A stretch of 64,000 nucleotides of DNA from Lysinibacillus sp. SGAir0095 (GCF_005491425.1 NZ_CP028083.1:2194001-2258000), one strand, 5' to 3'. Shown: positions 44,420 to 53,131, counted from the first letter of the stretch. Notes: a model not told the origin generated them from the sequence alone. Translations and numbers: made by a program.

Positions 44420-45259
44420 ATGGGAGAAATGATATTGGATTCGAAAGAACAATTGACAGTTTACTTAGAGGAAATTGAAAAATGGGAAGATGATCAAAAA
44501 GGTTTATTCTTTTGGGAGAAAATAGGTCGTCTCCCTTTTAAGGTTATTGATAAGTTAACTCCAAAATTTATACAAGCAAAAATTGGAATTTTAGTGAATG
44601 AATTAGGAAGCTATATTCAAACTGGTGGAAAATATTTAATTAGTGAAAAATTAATGATGAAAAAAATTCAAAAATCCACTTCTCATCCGATTGATTCGTT
44701 TGAGGATATAGGAAAAATGCCGATGGATGATATGATAGATTTAAGTAACAAATTACAAAGTGAGCGTAGTAAGTTAGCCACTGTTCAAGGAGCTTCTACA
44801 GGTTTCGGCGGAATTTTTACACTAGTTATTGATATACCAGTTATTTTAGGCATGGCTCTAAAAACTCTGCAAGAAATAGCCATAATTCACGGCTACAACC
44901 CAAACGAAAAGCATGAACGTGTATTTATTGTAAAATGCTTGCAATTTGCTTCAGCTGATATAGTTGGAAAAGAAGCTATTCTAAATGAATTGGCAAGCAT
45001 GAATAAGAAAACAGATTCGGCAGAAAGTATGATCAGTCAGCTAAAGGGATGGCAGGAAGTATTTTTCACATACCGCGATAATTTTGGATGGAAAAAGTTA
45101 TTTCAAATGGTGCCAATTGCAGGAATGGTGTTTGGGGCAATTATCAATAAAGGCATGATGGATGACGTATCGGAAGCTGGTATAATGCTTTATAGGAAAA
45201 GACGAATCTATGAAAAGCTACATGAGCTGGAATTAGCAAGAAATTCTTCAATTGAATAG
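44420..45259 (+). CDS. EcsC-family protein
   Basis: 279-residue protein of the EcsC family. The central GGIFTLVIDIPVILGMALKTL (about 125-145) and the FGAIINKGMMDDVSEAG segment near the end are typical, with one or two possible membrane-dipping helices. In B. subtilis ecsC sits with the EcsAB ABC transporter and its own role is unclear; here there is no EcsAB. Start choice is uncertain: ATG 44420 follows GGGGAAAG closely, ATG 44429 and TTG 44435 lie after GGGAG. It faces away from the nuclease-like gene over about 185 bases. Confidence 0.78.
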   Translation: MGEMILDSKEQLTVYLEEIEKWEDDQKGLFFWEKIGRLPFKVIDKLTPKFIQAKIGILVNELGSYIQTGGKYLISEKLMMKKIQKSTSHPIDSFEDIGKMPMDDMIDLSNKLQSERSKLATVQGASTGFGGIFTLVIDIPVILGMALKTLQEIAIIHGYNPNEKHERVFIVKCLQFASADIVGKEAILNELASMNKKTDSAESMISQLKGWQEVFFTYRDNFGWKKLFQMVPIAGMVFGAIINKGMMDDVSEAGIMLYRKRRIYEKLHELELARNSSIE

Positions 45260-45263
45260 TGAA

Positions 45264-45308
45264 AATGCCTGTAAACCGTATTTTGACGTTTACAGGCATT
45301 CTTTTTTA
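45264..45308 (+). terminator. Terminator after the EcsC-family gene
   Basis: AATGCCTGTAAAC / GTTTACAGGCATT, a 13-base perfect stem, then CTTTTTT. Confidence 0.9.
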
Positions 45309-45348
45309 GCTAAAAGCTTATTGGAAGGTCTCCAACTGATTGTCTGCA

Positions 45349-46254
45349 CTAATGGAAAACGATTGTTTTATTGCCTTCAACAATGATTCGATTTTCTAAA
45401 TGCCATTTTACTGCTTTTGACAAGACGCGGCGTTCAATTTTACGCCCAATTTTCTTAAGAGTCTGAACATCATCACGGTGGTCCACTCGTTCCACGTCTT
45501 GCTCGATAATTGGACCTTCATCTAAATCGTTTGTAACATAGTGTGAAGTTGCACCGATAAGTTTTACTCCTCTCTTATAGGCACGATCATATGGATTTGC
45601 ACCTATAAACGCTGGTAAAAAAGAATGATGAATGTTAATAATTCGATTCTCAAAATGATTAACAAATTCAGGCGTTAATATTTGCATATAACGGGCTAAG
45701 ATCAGTAAATCTATATTATATTCTTTCATCAATTCAATTTGCTTTGCTTCCACTTCCCTACGAATATCCTTATTTGCCGGTAAGTAATGAAATGGAATTC
45801 CATAAGACTCTACAATTGATCGAGCTTCCTCATGGTTACTTATGACCACGGCTATATCCGTCTCTAGATCTCCATTTTGCCATTCCCATAATAATTCTAG
45901 TAAACAGTGTAATTCTTTTGATACGTATATAGCCGAACGTTGCCGATTATTTAAATAGTGAAAATGATAGGTCATCTCATAATGATCAGCAATTTCTATA
46001 AATTCCTGTTCCATCTCTTTAGCCTTAATGGAAAGATTCTCACAATAATATTCTAATCGAATAAAAAATGTACCGTTTTCTGGATCATTTGAATACTGAT
46101 TGGATTCAATGATATTTGCATTATACTTCAATAAAAAACTTGATAGGACTGAAACAATTCCCGGTTTGTCGGGACATTTAACTAATAATCTTGCTCTATT
46201 CTCAGCTCGTGAACCATGTTGTCTGCTCTCTGGCTTAACTTGCTCTGCTTGCAT
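45349..46254 (-). CDS. purU: Formyltetrahydrofolate deformylase
   Basis: 301-residue enzyme that hydrolyses 10-formyl-THF to formate and THF, balancing one-carbon pools. An N-terminal ACT domain (LLVKCPDKPGIVS... NIIESNQY) is followed by a formyl-transferase fold with the catalytic His and Asp in INIHHSFLPAF and VTNDLDEGPIIEQD. I chose the ATG at 46254, eight bases after TAGGAGTG; two in-frame ATGs upstream lack a ribosome site. The nearby pabA/pabBC genes are on the other strand, also folate-related. Confidence 0.93.
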   Translation of the reverse strand: MQAEQVKPESRQHGSRAENRARLLVKCPDKPGIVSVLSSFLLKYNANIIESNQYSNDPENGTFFIRLEYYCENLSIKAKEMEQEFIEIADHYEMTYHFHYLNNRQRSAIYVSKELHCLLELLWEWQNGDLETDIAVVISNHEEARSIVESYGIPFHYLPANKDIRREVEAKQIELMKEYNIDLLILARYMQILTPEFVNHFENRIINIHHSFLPAFIGANPYDRAYKRGVKLIGATSHYVTNDLDEGPIIEQDVERVDHRDDVQTLKKIGRKIERRVLSKAVKWHLENRIIVEGNKTIVFH

Positions 46255-46385
46255 ATAATGTACACTCCTACTCATTATTAATTTTTTCATTATCTATTAT
46301 TTTGAATTATTGAGCAACTGTTTGGAGTATTGTTTACATAATCTACACAAATATTCGCATATTAAAGTCGAAAGGAGATGATAAG

Positions 46386-46595
46386 ATGACCGAAAACAAA
46401 GATTTTGATGACTACTCAAACTTTGATGACCGAGGATTAAAGGGTCAAAGCAGTGCGAACAAACAAATGAATTCTCAACAGAAGAATAGTCAGTCAAAAG
46501 TAGAATTTGGGATGGAGAAAAACCCACTTTTAAACAAAATAAAAAATAGCTCCATAATGAAAAAAGTTGAAAAATTCTTAGATGACAAAAAATAA
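46386..46595 (+). CDS. Small hydrophilic protein of unknown function
   Basis: 69 residues, rich in Asn, Asp, Lys, Gln and Ser, starting MTENKDFDDYSNFDDRG, with an amphipathic C-terminal helix (NSSIMKKVEKFLDDKK). No recognised family. CGAAAGGAGATG precedes the ATG and a strong terminator follows, which makes it a credible gene. The composition fits small stress or sporulation proteins, but there is no direct evidence. Confidence 0.65.
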   Translation: MTENKDFDDYSNFDDRGLKGQSSANKQMNSQQKNSQSKVEFGMEKNPLLNKIKNSSIMKKVEKFLDDKK

Positions 46596-46604
46596 TGTCT
46601 ATCG

Positions 46605-46638
46605 AATGCCTCGATTATAATTCGAGGTGTTTTTTTAT
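46605..46638 (+). terminator. Terminator after the 69-residue gene
   Basis: CCTCGA-TTATAA-TTCGAGG hairpin, then TGTTTTTTT. Confidence 0.85.
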
Positions 46639-46745
46639 TGATTTCCTTCGAAAACTTAGATATTTTTTTAAAATTCTTCGCATTTCTGACTCAATTCTTC
46701 TATAATAGGTCTCATATTACTCACCTTGAAAGGAAGACTATTAAT

Positions 46746-47327
46746 TTGATACTAGTCATTGATAATTATGATTCATTTACCTTTAATCTAGTCCAATATA
46801 TTCAATCAGTAGGTGAGGACGTCGTTGTTGTTCGAAATGATGAGGTAACTTTGGAAGATATAAAAAAAATGGACCCCCATTCGATTCTTCTGTCGCCTGG
46901 GCCAGGAAATCCGGATACTGCAGGTATTTGCTTAGAGGTAGTAAAAGAGTTTCATCAGGATATCCCACTTTTGGGTGTATGTCTAGGGCATCAAATAATT
47001 GCACAGGCTTTTGGGAGTAAAGTACATAGAGCAAGTATGCCGATGCATGGGAAAGTGGATGTAATCATTCATGATGGAAAACAACTTTTTAAAGATATTC
47101 CTTCCCCTACTCCCGTTACAAGATATCATTCATTAATTGTCGACGAAGCATCCTTACCAAATACTTTAGAAATAAGTGCGAAAACAAAGAATGGAGAAAT
47201 CATGGCCATTCGCCATAAACATTTTCCTGTTGAAGGTGTTCAATTTCATCCTGAAGCTATACTTACAGAAAATGGACTTCAAATGATTCAAAATTTCTTT
47301 ACTAACATACAAAGGATACCATCATGA
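46746..47327 (+). CDS. pabA: Aminodeoxychorismate synthase glutaminase subunit
   Basis: 193-residue class I glutamine amidotransferase. The catalytic cysteine is in LLGVCLGHQ and the His-Glu pair in VQFHPEA; LVIDNYDSFTFNLVQYI and SPGPGNP are typical. It makes ammonia for the chorismate-amination partner encoded next. PabA/TrpG cannot be split by sequence alone, but the next gene is PabB, not TrpE, so p-aminobenzoate for folate is the likely use; a double role is possible. The start is a TTG, preceded by AAAGGAAG. ATGA overlap with pabB shows translational coupling. Confidence 0.92.
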   Translation: MILVIDNYDSFTFNLVQYIQSVGEDVVVVRNDEVTLEDIKKMDPHSILLSPGPGNPDTAGICLEVVKEFHQDIPLLGVCLGHQIIAQAFGSKVHRASMPMHGKVDVIIHDGKQLFKDIPSPTPVTRYHSLIVDEASLPNTLEISAKTKNGEIMAIRHKHFPVEGVQFHPEAILTENGLQMIQNFFTNIQRIPS

Positions 47328-49063
47328 AAATGAACAATTTACAAACACTTTTATCATTCGAATTTGCAAATTCAGCTGGAAAAGTAGAGCCAGTTACTTT
47401 TAAAAATCCTATTAAAACGATAGTGGCAAACAATATAGAAGAAATTCTTCCGTGCTTTAACTTAATCCAGGAAGCAGTGAATAAAGGCCTTTACGCAGCT
47501 GGATATGTTTCCTACGAAAGCGCACCTGCTTTCGATCCAGCATTTCGAGTAAATCCAAATCCGAATATGCCATTACTTTGGTTTGGAATATATGCAGAAC
47601 CTATAAAAGAGAGTGTAGTTCGTAAAGGAAGCTATAAACACTCAAAATGGATGCCAAATGTCAACAGGGATCAATATGATTCTTCGATTGAATCTATTAA
47701 AAACTCTATTAAAAATGGTGATACTTATCAAACAAATTATACAATTCGGCTAAATTCCCATTTTGAAGGGGATGACATTGCTTTTTTCGATAAGTTAAAA
47801 CTAGCGCAGGCTTCCAATTATTGTGCATATATCAATACCGGAGAATTTAGTATTCTATCTGCATCGCCGGAGCTTTTTTTCCATTTAAAAGATCATCGAA
47901 TTACCACTCGCCCGATGAAGGGGACAATTGCTAGAGGTACGAGCTGGGCGCAAGATCAAGAAAATGCAAAATGGCTTTTCGAATCTGAAAAGAATCGGTC
48001 AGAAAATGTAATGATTGTCGATTTATTACGGAACGATTTAAGCATTATTAGTGAACAAGGGTCAGTTCATGTGCCGAAACTTTTTGATATTGAGCACTAC
48101 CCTACTGTTCACCAAATGACCTCTACAATTACAGCAACAGTGAAGTCAAACACTACATACTTCGACTTGTTTAAGGCTCTTTTCCCTTGCGGCTCTATCA
48201 CTGGGGCTCCGAAAATAAGTACAATGGAGATTATTTCGAGGCTAGAATCAGACGCTCGAGATGTATATTGTGGGGCTATCGGTTATATCACACCTAACCA
48301 TGAAGCGATATTTAATGTCCCTATTCGATCAGTAGTCATCAATAAAAAAACAGGGAAAGCAACCTATGGTGTCGGTGGTGGAATTACATGGGATTCTACA
48401 GCATCTGGTGAATTTGAGGAAGTTCTAACCAAAGCAAGTCTGTTGGAACAAAAGAAACCAGAGTTTGATTTACTTGAAAGTATGCTTCTAGAAAATGGCG
48501 AACTGTATTTACTTGATGAACACCTTAAACGTCTTCAAGATTCTTCGAAATACTTTAGTTTCCTTTTTAATCGACATGAAGTAACGTCAACTTTACTCGA
48601 GTTTATAAAAGATTATCCAACAGGCAAGTATAAAATAAGGTTGCTTCTATCAAAATCAGGTCACTTGAAGATTGAATCACAACAATTAGTTGAAAATGAA
48701 GTGCTAAAATTTGTTAAAATAGCAAAGCACCCTATCGATAAAAAGAATGTGTTTCTCTATCACAAAACAACTCATCGTGAAATCTATGGAGAACACCAAC
48801 AATCAAATAGCTTTGATGTTCTCTTATGGAATGAAGATAAAGAAATTACCGAATTTACCAATGGTAATATAATCGTAGAAAAGGATGGTAAGCTATACAC
48901 CCCTCCTATTCGAAGCGGACTTCTTGGCGGAACATTTCGTGAGAAGTTACTAAAAGAAGGTAAAATCCATGAAAAAGTGTTGACATTATCTGACCTTGAG
49001 AATTGTACGGGAATTTGGTTCATCAACAGTGTACGGAAATGGATTAAGGTTAACCTAATTTGA
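47324..49063 (+). CDS. pabB: PabB-PabC fusion: aminodeoxychorismate synthase and lyase
   Basis: 579 residues with two enzymes. Residues about 1-375 are the chorismate-binding synthase of the short PabB type (SASPELFF, RPMKGTIARG, PCGSITGAPK, YCGAIGYI). Residues about 380-579 are a class IV aminotransferase-fold lyase (PabC-like) with its PLP lysine in LYHKTTHREIY, and EFTNGNIIV then PIRSGLLGGTFRE. With PabA it would turn chorismate and glutamine into p-aminobenzoate for folate. Fusions of this kind are known in other bacteria. It shares ATGA with pabA, and a terminator follows. Confidence 0.92.
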   Translation: MKMNNLQTLLSFEFANSAGKVEPVTFKNPIKTIVANNIEEILPCFNLIQEAVNKGLYAAGYVSYESAPAFDPAFRVNPNPNMPLLWFGIYAEPIKESVVRKGSYKHSKWMPNVNRDQYDSSIESIKNSIKNGDTYQTNYTIRLNSHFEGDDIAFFDKLKLAQASNYCAYINTGEFSILSASPELFFHLKDHRITTRPMKGTIARGTSWAQDQENAKWLFESEKNRSENVMIVDLLRNDLSIISEQGSVHVPKLFDIEHYPTVHQMTSTITATVKSNTTYFDLFKALFPCGSITGAPKISTMEIISRLESDARDVYCGAIGYITPNHEAIFNVPIRSVVINKKTGKATYGVGGGITWDSTASGEFEEVLTKASLLEQKKPEFDLLESMLLENGELYLLDEHLKRLQDSSKYFSFLFNRHEVTSTLLEFIKDYPTGKYKIRLLLSKSGHLKIESQQLVENEVLKFVKIAKHPIDKKNVFLYHKTTHREIYGEHQQSNSFDVLLWNEDKEITEFTNGNIIVEKDGKLYTPPIRSGLLGGTFREKLLKEGKIHEKVLTLSDLENCTGIWFINSVRKWIKVNLI

Positions 49064-49066
49064 TAT

Positions 49067-49110
49067 GTAAAAAAGAGAATGTCTTCAGTTTGATTACATT
49101 CTCTTTTGAA
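49067..49110. terminator. Bidirectional terminator between pabBC and the GMC gene
   Basis: AAAAGAGAATGT / ACATTCTCTTTT, a perfect 12-base stem with a 13-base loop; T runs on both sides. The genes converge on it. Confidence 0.85.
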
Positions 49111-49122
49111 TTTTTCTTTCAA

Positions 49123-50838
49123 TTAAACTAATGAGCCGCCATTTTTCAGATATAAATCAATACCTTCTGCAGCACGGTAAGATAAAGCTCCAACTGTACC
49201 TGTTGGGTTATATCCAGAGTTATGTGGGAATGCACTTGCACCTGGAACAAATACATTTTCAAAATCCCACATTTGTAAATAACTGTTTAAGGCACTAGTA
49301 TCTGGGTTATCACCCATAATTACGCCGCCAGTATTATGTGTAGATTGATATGGCACAATATTATATGGACCTTTTTCTCGCTGTACAATTACTTCAGAAG
49401 CGCCCATTTCTTTCATTATCTGCTCAGTTTTACTTGCCATAAATTTTGACATCTCGTTGTCTTGTTCTTGGAAGTCGTATGTCATTCGTAGTAGCGGATT
49501 TCCAAATGCATCCTTATACGTTGGATCCAAATCCAGATAATGATAACGATAAGGCATGGAAGCTCCTTGAGCATTAAACGAAATGGATCGATTTTGATAT
49601 TTAACCGATTCTTCTTTGAATTTGGCACCCCAACTAGGTGTATCAGGTTTAACAGTGTTATTCTGAATAGGTCGCTTTCCAAGCTGAGATAATGAAATAT
49701 TCGCTCCATGAATAAAATTAAGCTCACTATGATCAAAATTATCTCCATTGAACTCATCAATACTCATACCGAGTGAACCTGCCCCGGCGTAAACATTAAA
49801 CTCTTTATCCTCGAAGAAGCCCGTAGTATTTGCACACATATTTTGATATGCATAGTTTTTTCCTATTACACCAGTACCTGTTTTTGGATCATATGGTTTC
49901 CCAATGTTTGATTGTAATAATAATCGAACATTATTTAATACATAACTTGTTACAGCTACTACTTCAGCCGGCTGAATAAACTCTTCACCGGATTGAGTAT
50001 CAATAAAACGTACCCCAGTTGCTCGATTTCCTTCATGGAGAATTTCAACAACATTCGAATTTGTACGCAAATCAAACTTTCCTGAGCTTTCTGCTACAGG
50101 AAGAACTGTAACAACCGGATCTGCTTTTGCCCCGTACTCACAACCAAATCGTTCACAGAAACCACAATATTGACAGGCAGCACGTGCAATACCATCAGGA
50201 TTCGTATAGGCTTCAGATAAATTGGCAGATGGTTGTGAGAATGGTTTATAACCTAGATTTGCACAAGCTTCCTTAAACAGACCTGTTATTGGAGTTACTT
50301 TCATGGGAGGGGTAGGAAATTTATTTGAACGAGCCCCTCCAAAAGGATTTTCTTCTCCTGAAATTCCCGCCATCTGTTCAAATTTATCAAAATAAGGTTC
50401 TAGCTCATCATAAGTAATTCCCCAGTCTTGAAGAGTCATTTCTGCTGGAATTTTATTTTTCCCATAGCGTTCTTCAGTTAAAGTACGAATTTGGAAATCA
50501 TATGGCAGGAATCTCCACGTTTGACCATTCCAGTGAACCCCAGAACCTCCTAAGCCTGTTCCTAATAAGAATGAACCGTATTGACGCATTGGAAGTGCAC
50601 GCATTTTTTCGTTATTTCTGAATGTGACAGTCTCTTTAGATAAGTCCTGCATTAAATCGTATCGAAGTGCAAAGCGTAGCTCATCATGAACCATCAAGTA
50701 ATCAGAAGTAGTTCTTCTTTTCCCACGTTCGAGACCGACTACTTTATAACCCTTTTTTGTTAGTTCAGCTGCTAAGATACCGCCTGTCCAACCAACACCT
50801 ATTAACACAACATCCGTTTTAGGTAATGTCGTTACCAT
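49123..50838 (-). CDS. GMC oxidoreductase, gluconate 2-dehydrogenase-like large subunit
   Basis: 571-residue FAD enzyme. FAD loop DVVLIGVGWTGGILAAELT, the GLGGSGVHWNG segment, and the C-terminal HNSGYNPTGTVGALSYRAAEG with the active-site His are GMC marks. Four cysteines at C222, C225, C228 and C233 (CQYCGFCERFGC) form a motif like the iron-sulfur site of membrane FAD-dependent sugar dehydrogenases. It has no signal peptide; the small subunit, encoded just upstream, has a Tat signal, so the two are probably exported together. The substrate is not known: sugar acids or alcohols are likely. Confidence 0.88.
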   Translation of the reverse strand: MVTTLPKTDVVLIGVGWTGGILAAELTKKGYKVVGLERGKRRTTSDYLMVHDELRFALRYDLMQDLSKETVTFRNNEKMRALPMRQYGSFLLGTGLGGSGVHWNGQTWRFLPYDFQIRTLTEERYGKNKIPAEMTLQDWGITYDELEPYFDKFEQMAGISGEENPFGGARSNKFPTPPMKVTPITGLFKEACANLGYKPFSQPSANLSEAYTNPDGIARAACQYCGFCERFGCEYGAKADPVVTVLPVAESSGKFDLRTNSNVVEILHEGNRATGVRFIDTQSGEEFIQPAEVVAVTSYVLNNVRLLLQSNIGKPYDPKTGTGVIGKNYAYQNMCANTTGFFEDKEFNVYAGAGSLGMSIDEFNGDNFDHSELNFIHGANISLSQLGKRPIQNNTVKPDTPSWGAKFKEESVKYQNRSISFNAQGASMPYRYHYLDLDPTYKDAFGNPLLRMTYDFQEQDNEMSKFMASKTEQIMKEMGASEVIVQREKGPYNIVPYQSTHNTGGVIMGDNPDTSALNSYLQMWDFENVFVPGASAFPHNSGYNPTGTVGALSYRAAEGIDLYLKNGGSLV

Positions 50839-50879
50839 TCTATATCACTCCTGTATTTTCGCTATTTAATTATTTTCAA

Positions 50880-51659
50880 TTAGTGATTATGTTGTGAGGA
50901 TAAAGATTTTGGTGCAATTTCCTCAAATTTATCTTGTTCAATAATATTGAAGTAACTCATTTGGTGACCTGGGTAGTTTTTCAACTGCCATCCTGCCATA
51001 TTGGCATTTCCACCATATAACGGATCCGCATAGACACCTTCAATTGTTGTGGAACGCAGTAAATTAAAGAAATAATTAGATGAGACACCCTTCATGTCTA
51101 CATTGCCGTCTTGGAAGTCTTTTAAAATGGCATCCTGCTCTTCGCCCGTCAATTCAATAAATGGTTTTTCGGTTTTTTCGATACTATGTTTTTCGATAGC
51201 TTCTAATCCAACAGTAAAAATTTCTTGACGGTTTAGACTACCTTGATAGCCTTGTGTTTCTTCACCAGGGAAGAAAGGACCTGCCATGTATTCTTTTGCA
51301 CCAATTCCCCAACCACTCGCTAATTGATGGTCTATAAAATAAGCTACCAATAACTCTTGTGCTCCTGGACCGTTATCATCTGCTGGAAAAATTCTTTCCA
51401 CTGCTGCATTTGTTATATCAAATTGATTTGGAGTAAAGAACATTAATGCAGCATTAACATTCGCCTCACCCGATCCTTGTGGGGATGGTGTTTGTTTTGG
51501 GTCTTCGGTTGTTGTTGTTTCGTTTGATTCTCTACCTATTAGGGTTCCTACTGCACCACCGACAAGTAGTCCACCGACTGTTAAACCAGAACTTTTAAGA
51601 AATGAACGTCTCGATGTACGTTTTTCTAATAACGGATCTTTCTTATCTTGATCTGCCAT
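50880..51659 (-). CDS. Gluconate 2-dehydrogenase subunit 3 family protein, Tat substrate
   Basis: 259 residues. A twin-arginine signal TSRRSFLK with R17 and R18 is followed by a hydrophobic stretch (about 25-42) and a Thr/Ser/Pro-rich linker. The mature part (about 70-259) belongs to the small subunit family of gluconate/FAD sugar dehydrogenases, which helps fold and export the large FAD subunit. TAGGAGGTAATTTTC precedes the ATG. No cytochrome c subunit gene follows, so the electron acceptor is unknown. Two palindromes lie in the 105 bases upstream. Confidence 0.88.
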   Translation of the reverse strand: MADQDKKDPLLEKRTSRRSFLKSSGLTVGGLLVGGAVGTLIGRESNETTTTEDPKQTPSPQGSGEANVNAALMFFTPNQFDITNAAVERIFPADDNGPGAQELLVAYFIDHQLASGWGIGAKEYMAGPFFPGEETQGYQGSLNRQEIFTVGLEAIEKHSIEKTEKPFIELTGEEQDAILKDFQDGNVDMKGVSSNYFFNLLRSTTIEGVYADPLYGGNANMAGWQLKNYPGHQMSYFNIIEQDKFEEIAPKSLSSQHNH

Positions 51660-51692
51660 GAAAATTACCTCCTAATTATTCACTTTTTGTTT

Positions 51693-51709
51693 CAATTACA
51701 AAGTAATTG
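51693..51709. promoter_or_regulatory. Palindrome upstream of the sugar dehydrogenase genes
   Basis: CAATTAC-AAA-GTAATTG, a perfect 17-base inverted repeat, 34 bases before the start of the Tat-signal subunit. Position suits an operator. Confidence 0.5.
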
Positions 51710-51725
51710 AAAAATCATTCTATCT

Positions 51726-51761
51726 ACTTGTGAGAAGTAATGAAAAATATAGTTCACAAGT
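51726..51761. promoter_or_regulatory. Second inverted repeat upstream of the sugar dehydrogenase genes
   Basis: ACTTGTGA (51726-51733) and TCACAAGT (51754-51761) are perfect inverted 8-mers with 20 bases between. Confidence 0.4.
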
Positions 51762-51860
51762 ATTTTGTTTCAAAATTAGTTTTTAATACTTTTTCATCCA
51801 ATATTTTTACTAACAAACCATGATTTATTTAATTGTTGCTAATTTTTAATTTTGAGGACA

Positions 51861-51890
51861 AAAAAAACGACCCTTTTGAGTGGGTCGTTT
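51861..51890 (-). terminator. Terminator after the lipoprotein gene
   Basis: AAACGACCC / GGGTCGTTT stem with T7 on the minus-strand side. Confidence 0.88.
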
Positions 51891-51910
51891 GATTGATTAC
51901 TTATTGATAA

Positions 51911-52231
51911 TTAATCTTGAACAGTGTTGGCATCGTGGTTTTGACCTTCATCCTCAATTCCTTGACCACCTACATCATCATTTACCGGTGGATGCTGTTC
52001 AGAATTTTCACCAGTAGCTCCATCAGGTTCGTTTTGTAGTTCAGTATCAGTTTGAGGTTTCTCTGACTCCCTTAGCGAATCTTCTTGAACCTCTTCTAAA
52101 TCTTGCTCAATAATTTCCGTTGTTTCATTGATATTTTCACTTGTCTCAGTTTCTGAGGCAGTGTCTGCGTTACAGCCGACTATTGATAAAAGGACTAATA
52201 ATAGGAACGGTACATACCATAATTTTTTCAA
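51911..52231 (-). CDS. Acidic lipoprotein
   Basis: 106-residue lipoprotein: basic MKKLW start, hydrophobic segment (about 5-17) and lipobox LSIVGC, with the lipidated cysteine near residue 20. The mature part is very acidic and polar (Glu, Asp, Gln, Asn, Thr), with no Cys, and is likely disordered on the outer membrane face. I know no family. The start is a TTG eight bases after GGAGG; another TTG five codons earlier would overlap that site. The function is unknown. Confidence 0.8.
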   Translation of the reverse strand: MKKLWYVPFLLLVLLSIVGCNADTASETETSENINETTEIIEQDLEEVQEDSLRESEKPQTDTELQNEPDGATGENSEQHPPVNDDVGGQGIEDEGQNHDANTVQD

Positions 52232-52366
52232 TGTTATAACCTCCAAAATAATTTGGTCTTATTATGTCACCTTTCAATATTATTATTCGCATTGGTTTGT
52301 TAGATTTTATGATCACGGTTCTTTCGATTTATGTTATGTAGAATATTTTTGGGGGGAAAATAAAAT

Positions 52367-52513
52367 TCAGGATAAGTTCAAGCAATAATTGGCATTTATT
52401 ATAGTGAAACCAAATACAGCTCCTTCTTCTAGAAATGGATGCTGTGAATAAAAATAGCCAGCCAAGAGTAAAAGGAAGAATAAAACAAAGGCAATTAGGT
52501 TTCGTTTTTTCAA
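52367..52513 (-). CDS. Small membrane protein of 48 residues
   Basis: A TTG start eight bases after GAGGAG gives MKKRNLIAFVLFFLLL, one membrane helix, then GYFYSQHPFLEEG and a short C-terminus with one Cys. Basic head plus helix suggests a membrane anchor. No terminator or partner is evident; the lipoprotein gene follows in the same direction, 135 bases away. It is too short for most gene callers. Confidence 0.5.
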   Translation of the reverse strand: MKKRNLIAFVLFFLLLLAGYFYSQHPFLEEGAVFGFTIINANYCLNLS

Positions 52514-52582
52514 AACATCATCTCCTCTACATTTATATAGTACATACTTCTATAAATTTCGCTTTAATTCCTTTTATTTCAA

Positions 52583-52621
52583 CAAAAAAATCTCGCCAGC
52601 ATCTTTTACTGACGAGATTAC
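52583..52621 (-). terminator. Terminator after the amidase gene
   Basis: AATCTCG-CAG / CTG-CGAGATT stem with T7 on the minus strand; the amidase stop lies within its right arm. Confidence 0.8.
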
Positions 52622-53085
52622 ATAGTAATATATTCCATTACCTGGCTTCGCACTTCATCCAAATCGATTAATATTCCCGGGCAGCTTTTCTGTACTCCTT
52701 CAAGCTCTCGATGTCCGAGGACTTGATTGGGTTGTAAATTATAGAGTTTCATCATATAACTACTTAACCAAAGAAAGGATGTCCATTGTTGGTTGGTAGG
52801 TGTTTCTATATCAAAATCTCCTGTTATACAAATGCCAATGGACGTTCGATTATGGCCATATGCGTGTGCTCCAACATGTTGACCCCTACCCTCAATAATA
52901 TTTCCATTTTTTTCTATAAAATAGTTATAGCCTATACCACTCCAGCCGCGCTCTTTTTGATGAAATTCATGACATTCATCAGCTGTCATATGTGCCCTTG
53001 AAGTATGATGAACAATGATATTTTGCACCTTTTCCAATGGCTCGAATGATTCTAAAAATTGAAAGTTCTTTTGAATAATTTTCAT
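52618..53085 (-). CDS. N-acetylmuramoyl-L-alanine amidase (PGRP fold)
   Basis: 155-residue amidase_2/PGRP-type zinc amidase that cuts between MurNAc and L-Ala of peptidoglycan. Zinc ligands are visible: H in IIVHHTSR, and H and C in VLGHRELEGVQKSCPG; GYNYFIEKNGNIIEGRG is typical. There is no signal peptide and no cell wall-binding domain, so export, if any, must be by lysis or another route; phage-like or mother-cell lysis use is possible. AGGAGAATT precedes the ATG. Confidence 0.9.
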   Translation of the reverse strand: MKIIQKNFQFLESFEPLEKVQNIIVHHTSRAHMTADECHEFHQKERGWSGIGYNYFIEKNGNIIEGRGQHVGAHAYGHNRTSIGICITGDFDIETPTNQQWTSFLWLSSYMMKLYNLQPNQVLGHRELEGVQKSCPGILIDLDEVRSQVMEYITM

Positions 53086-53131
53086 AATTCTCCTAATACG
53101 TTTTGTGCTATGATTTTTTGGTACTACTATA

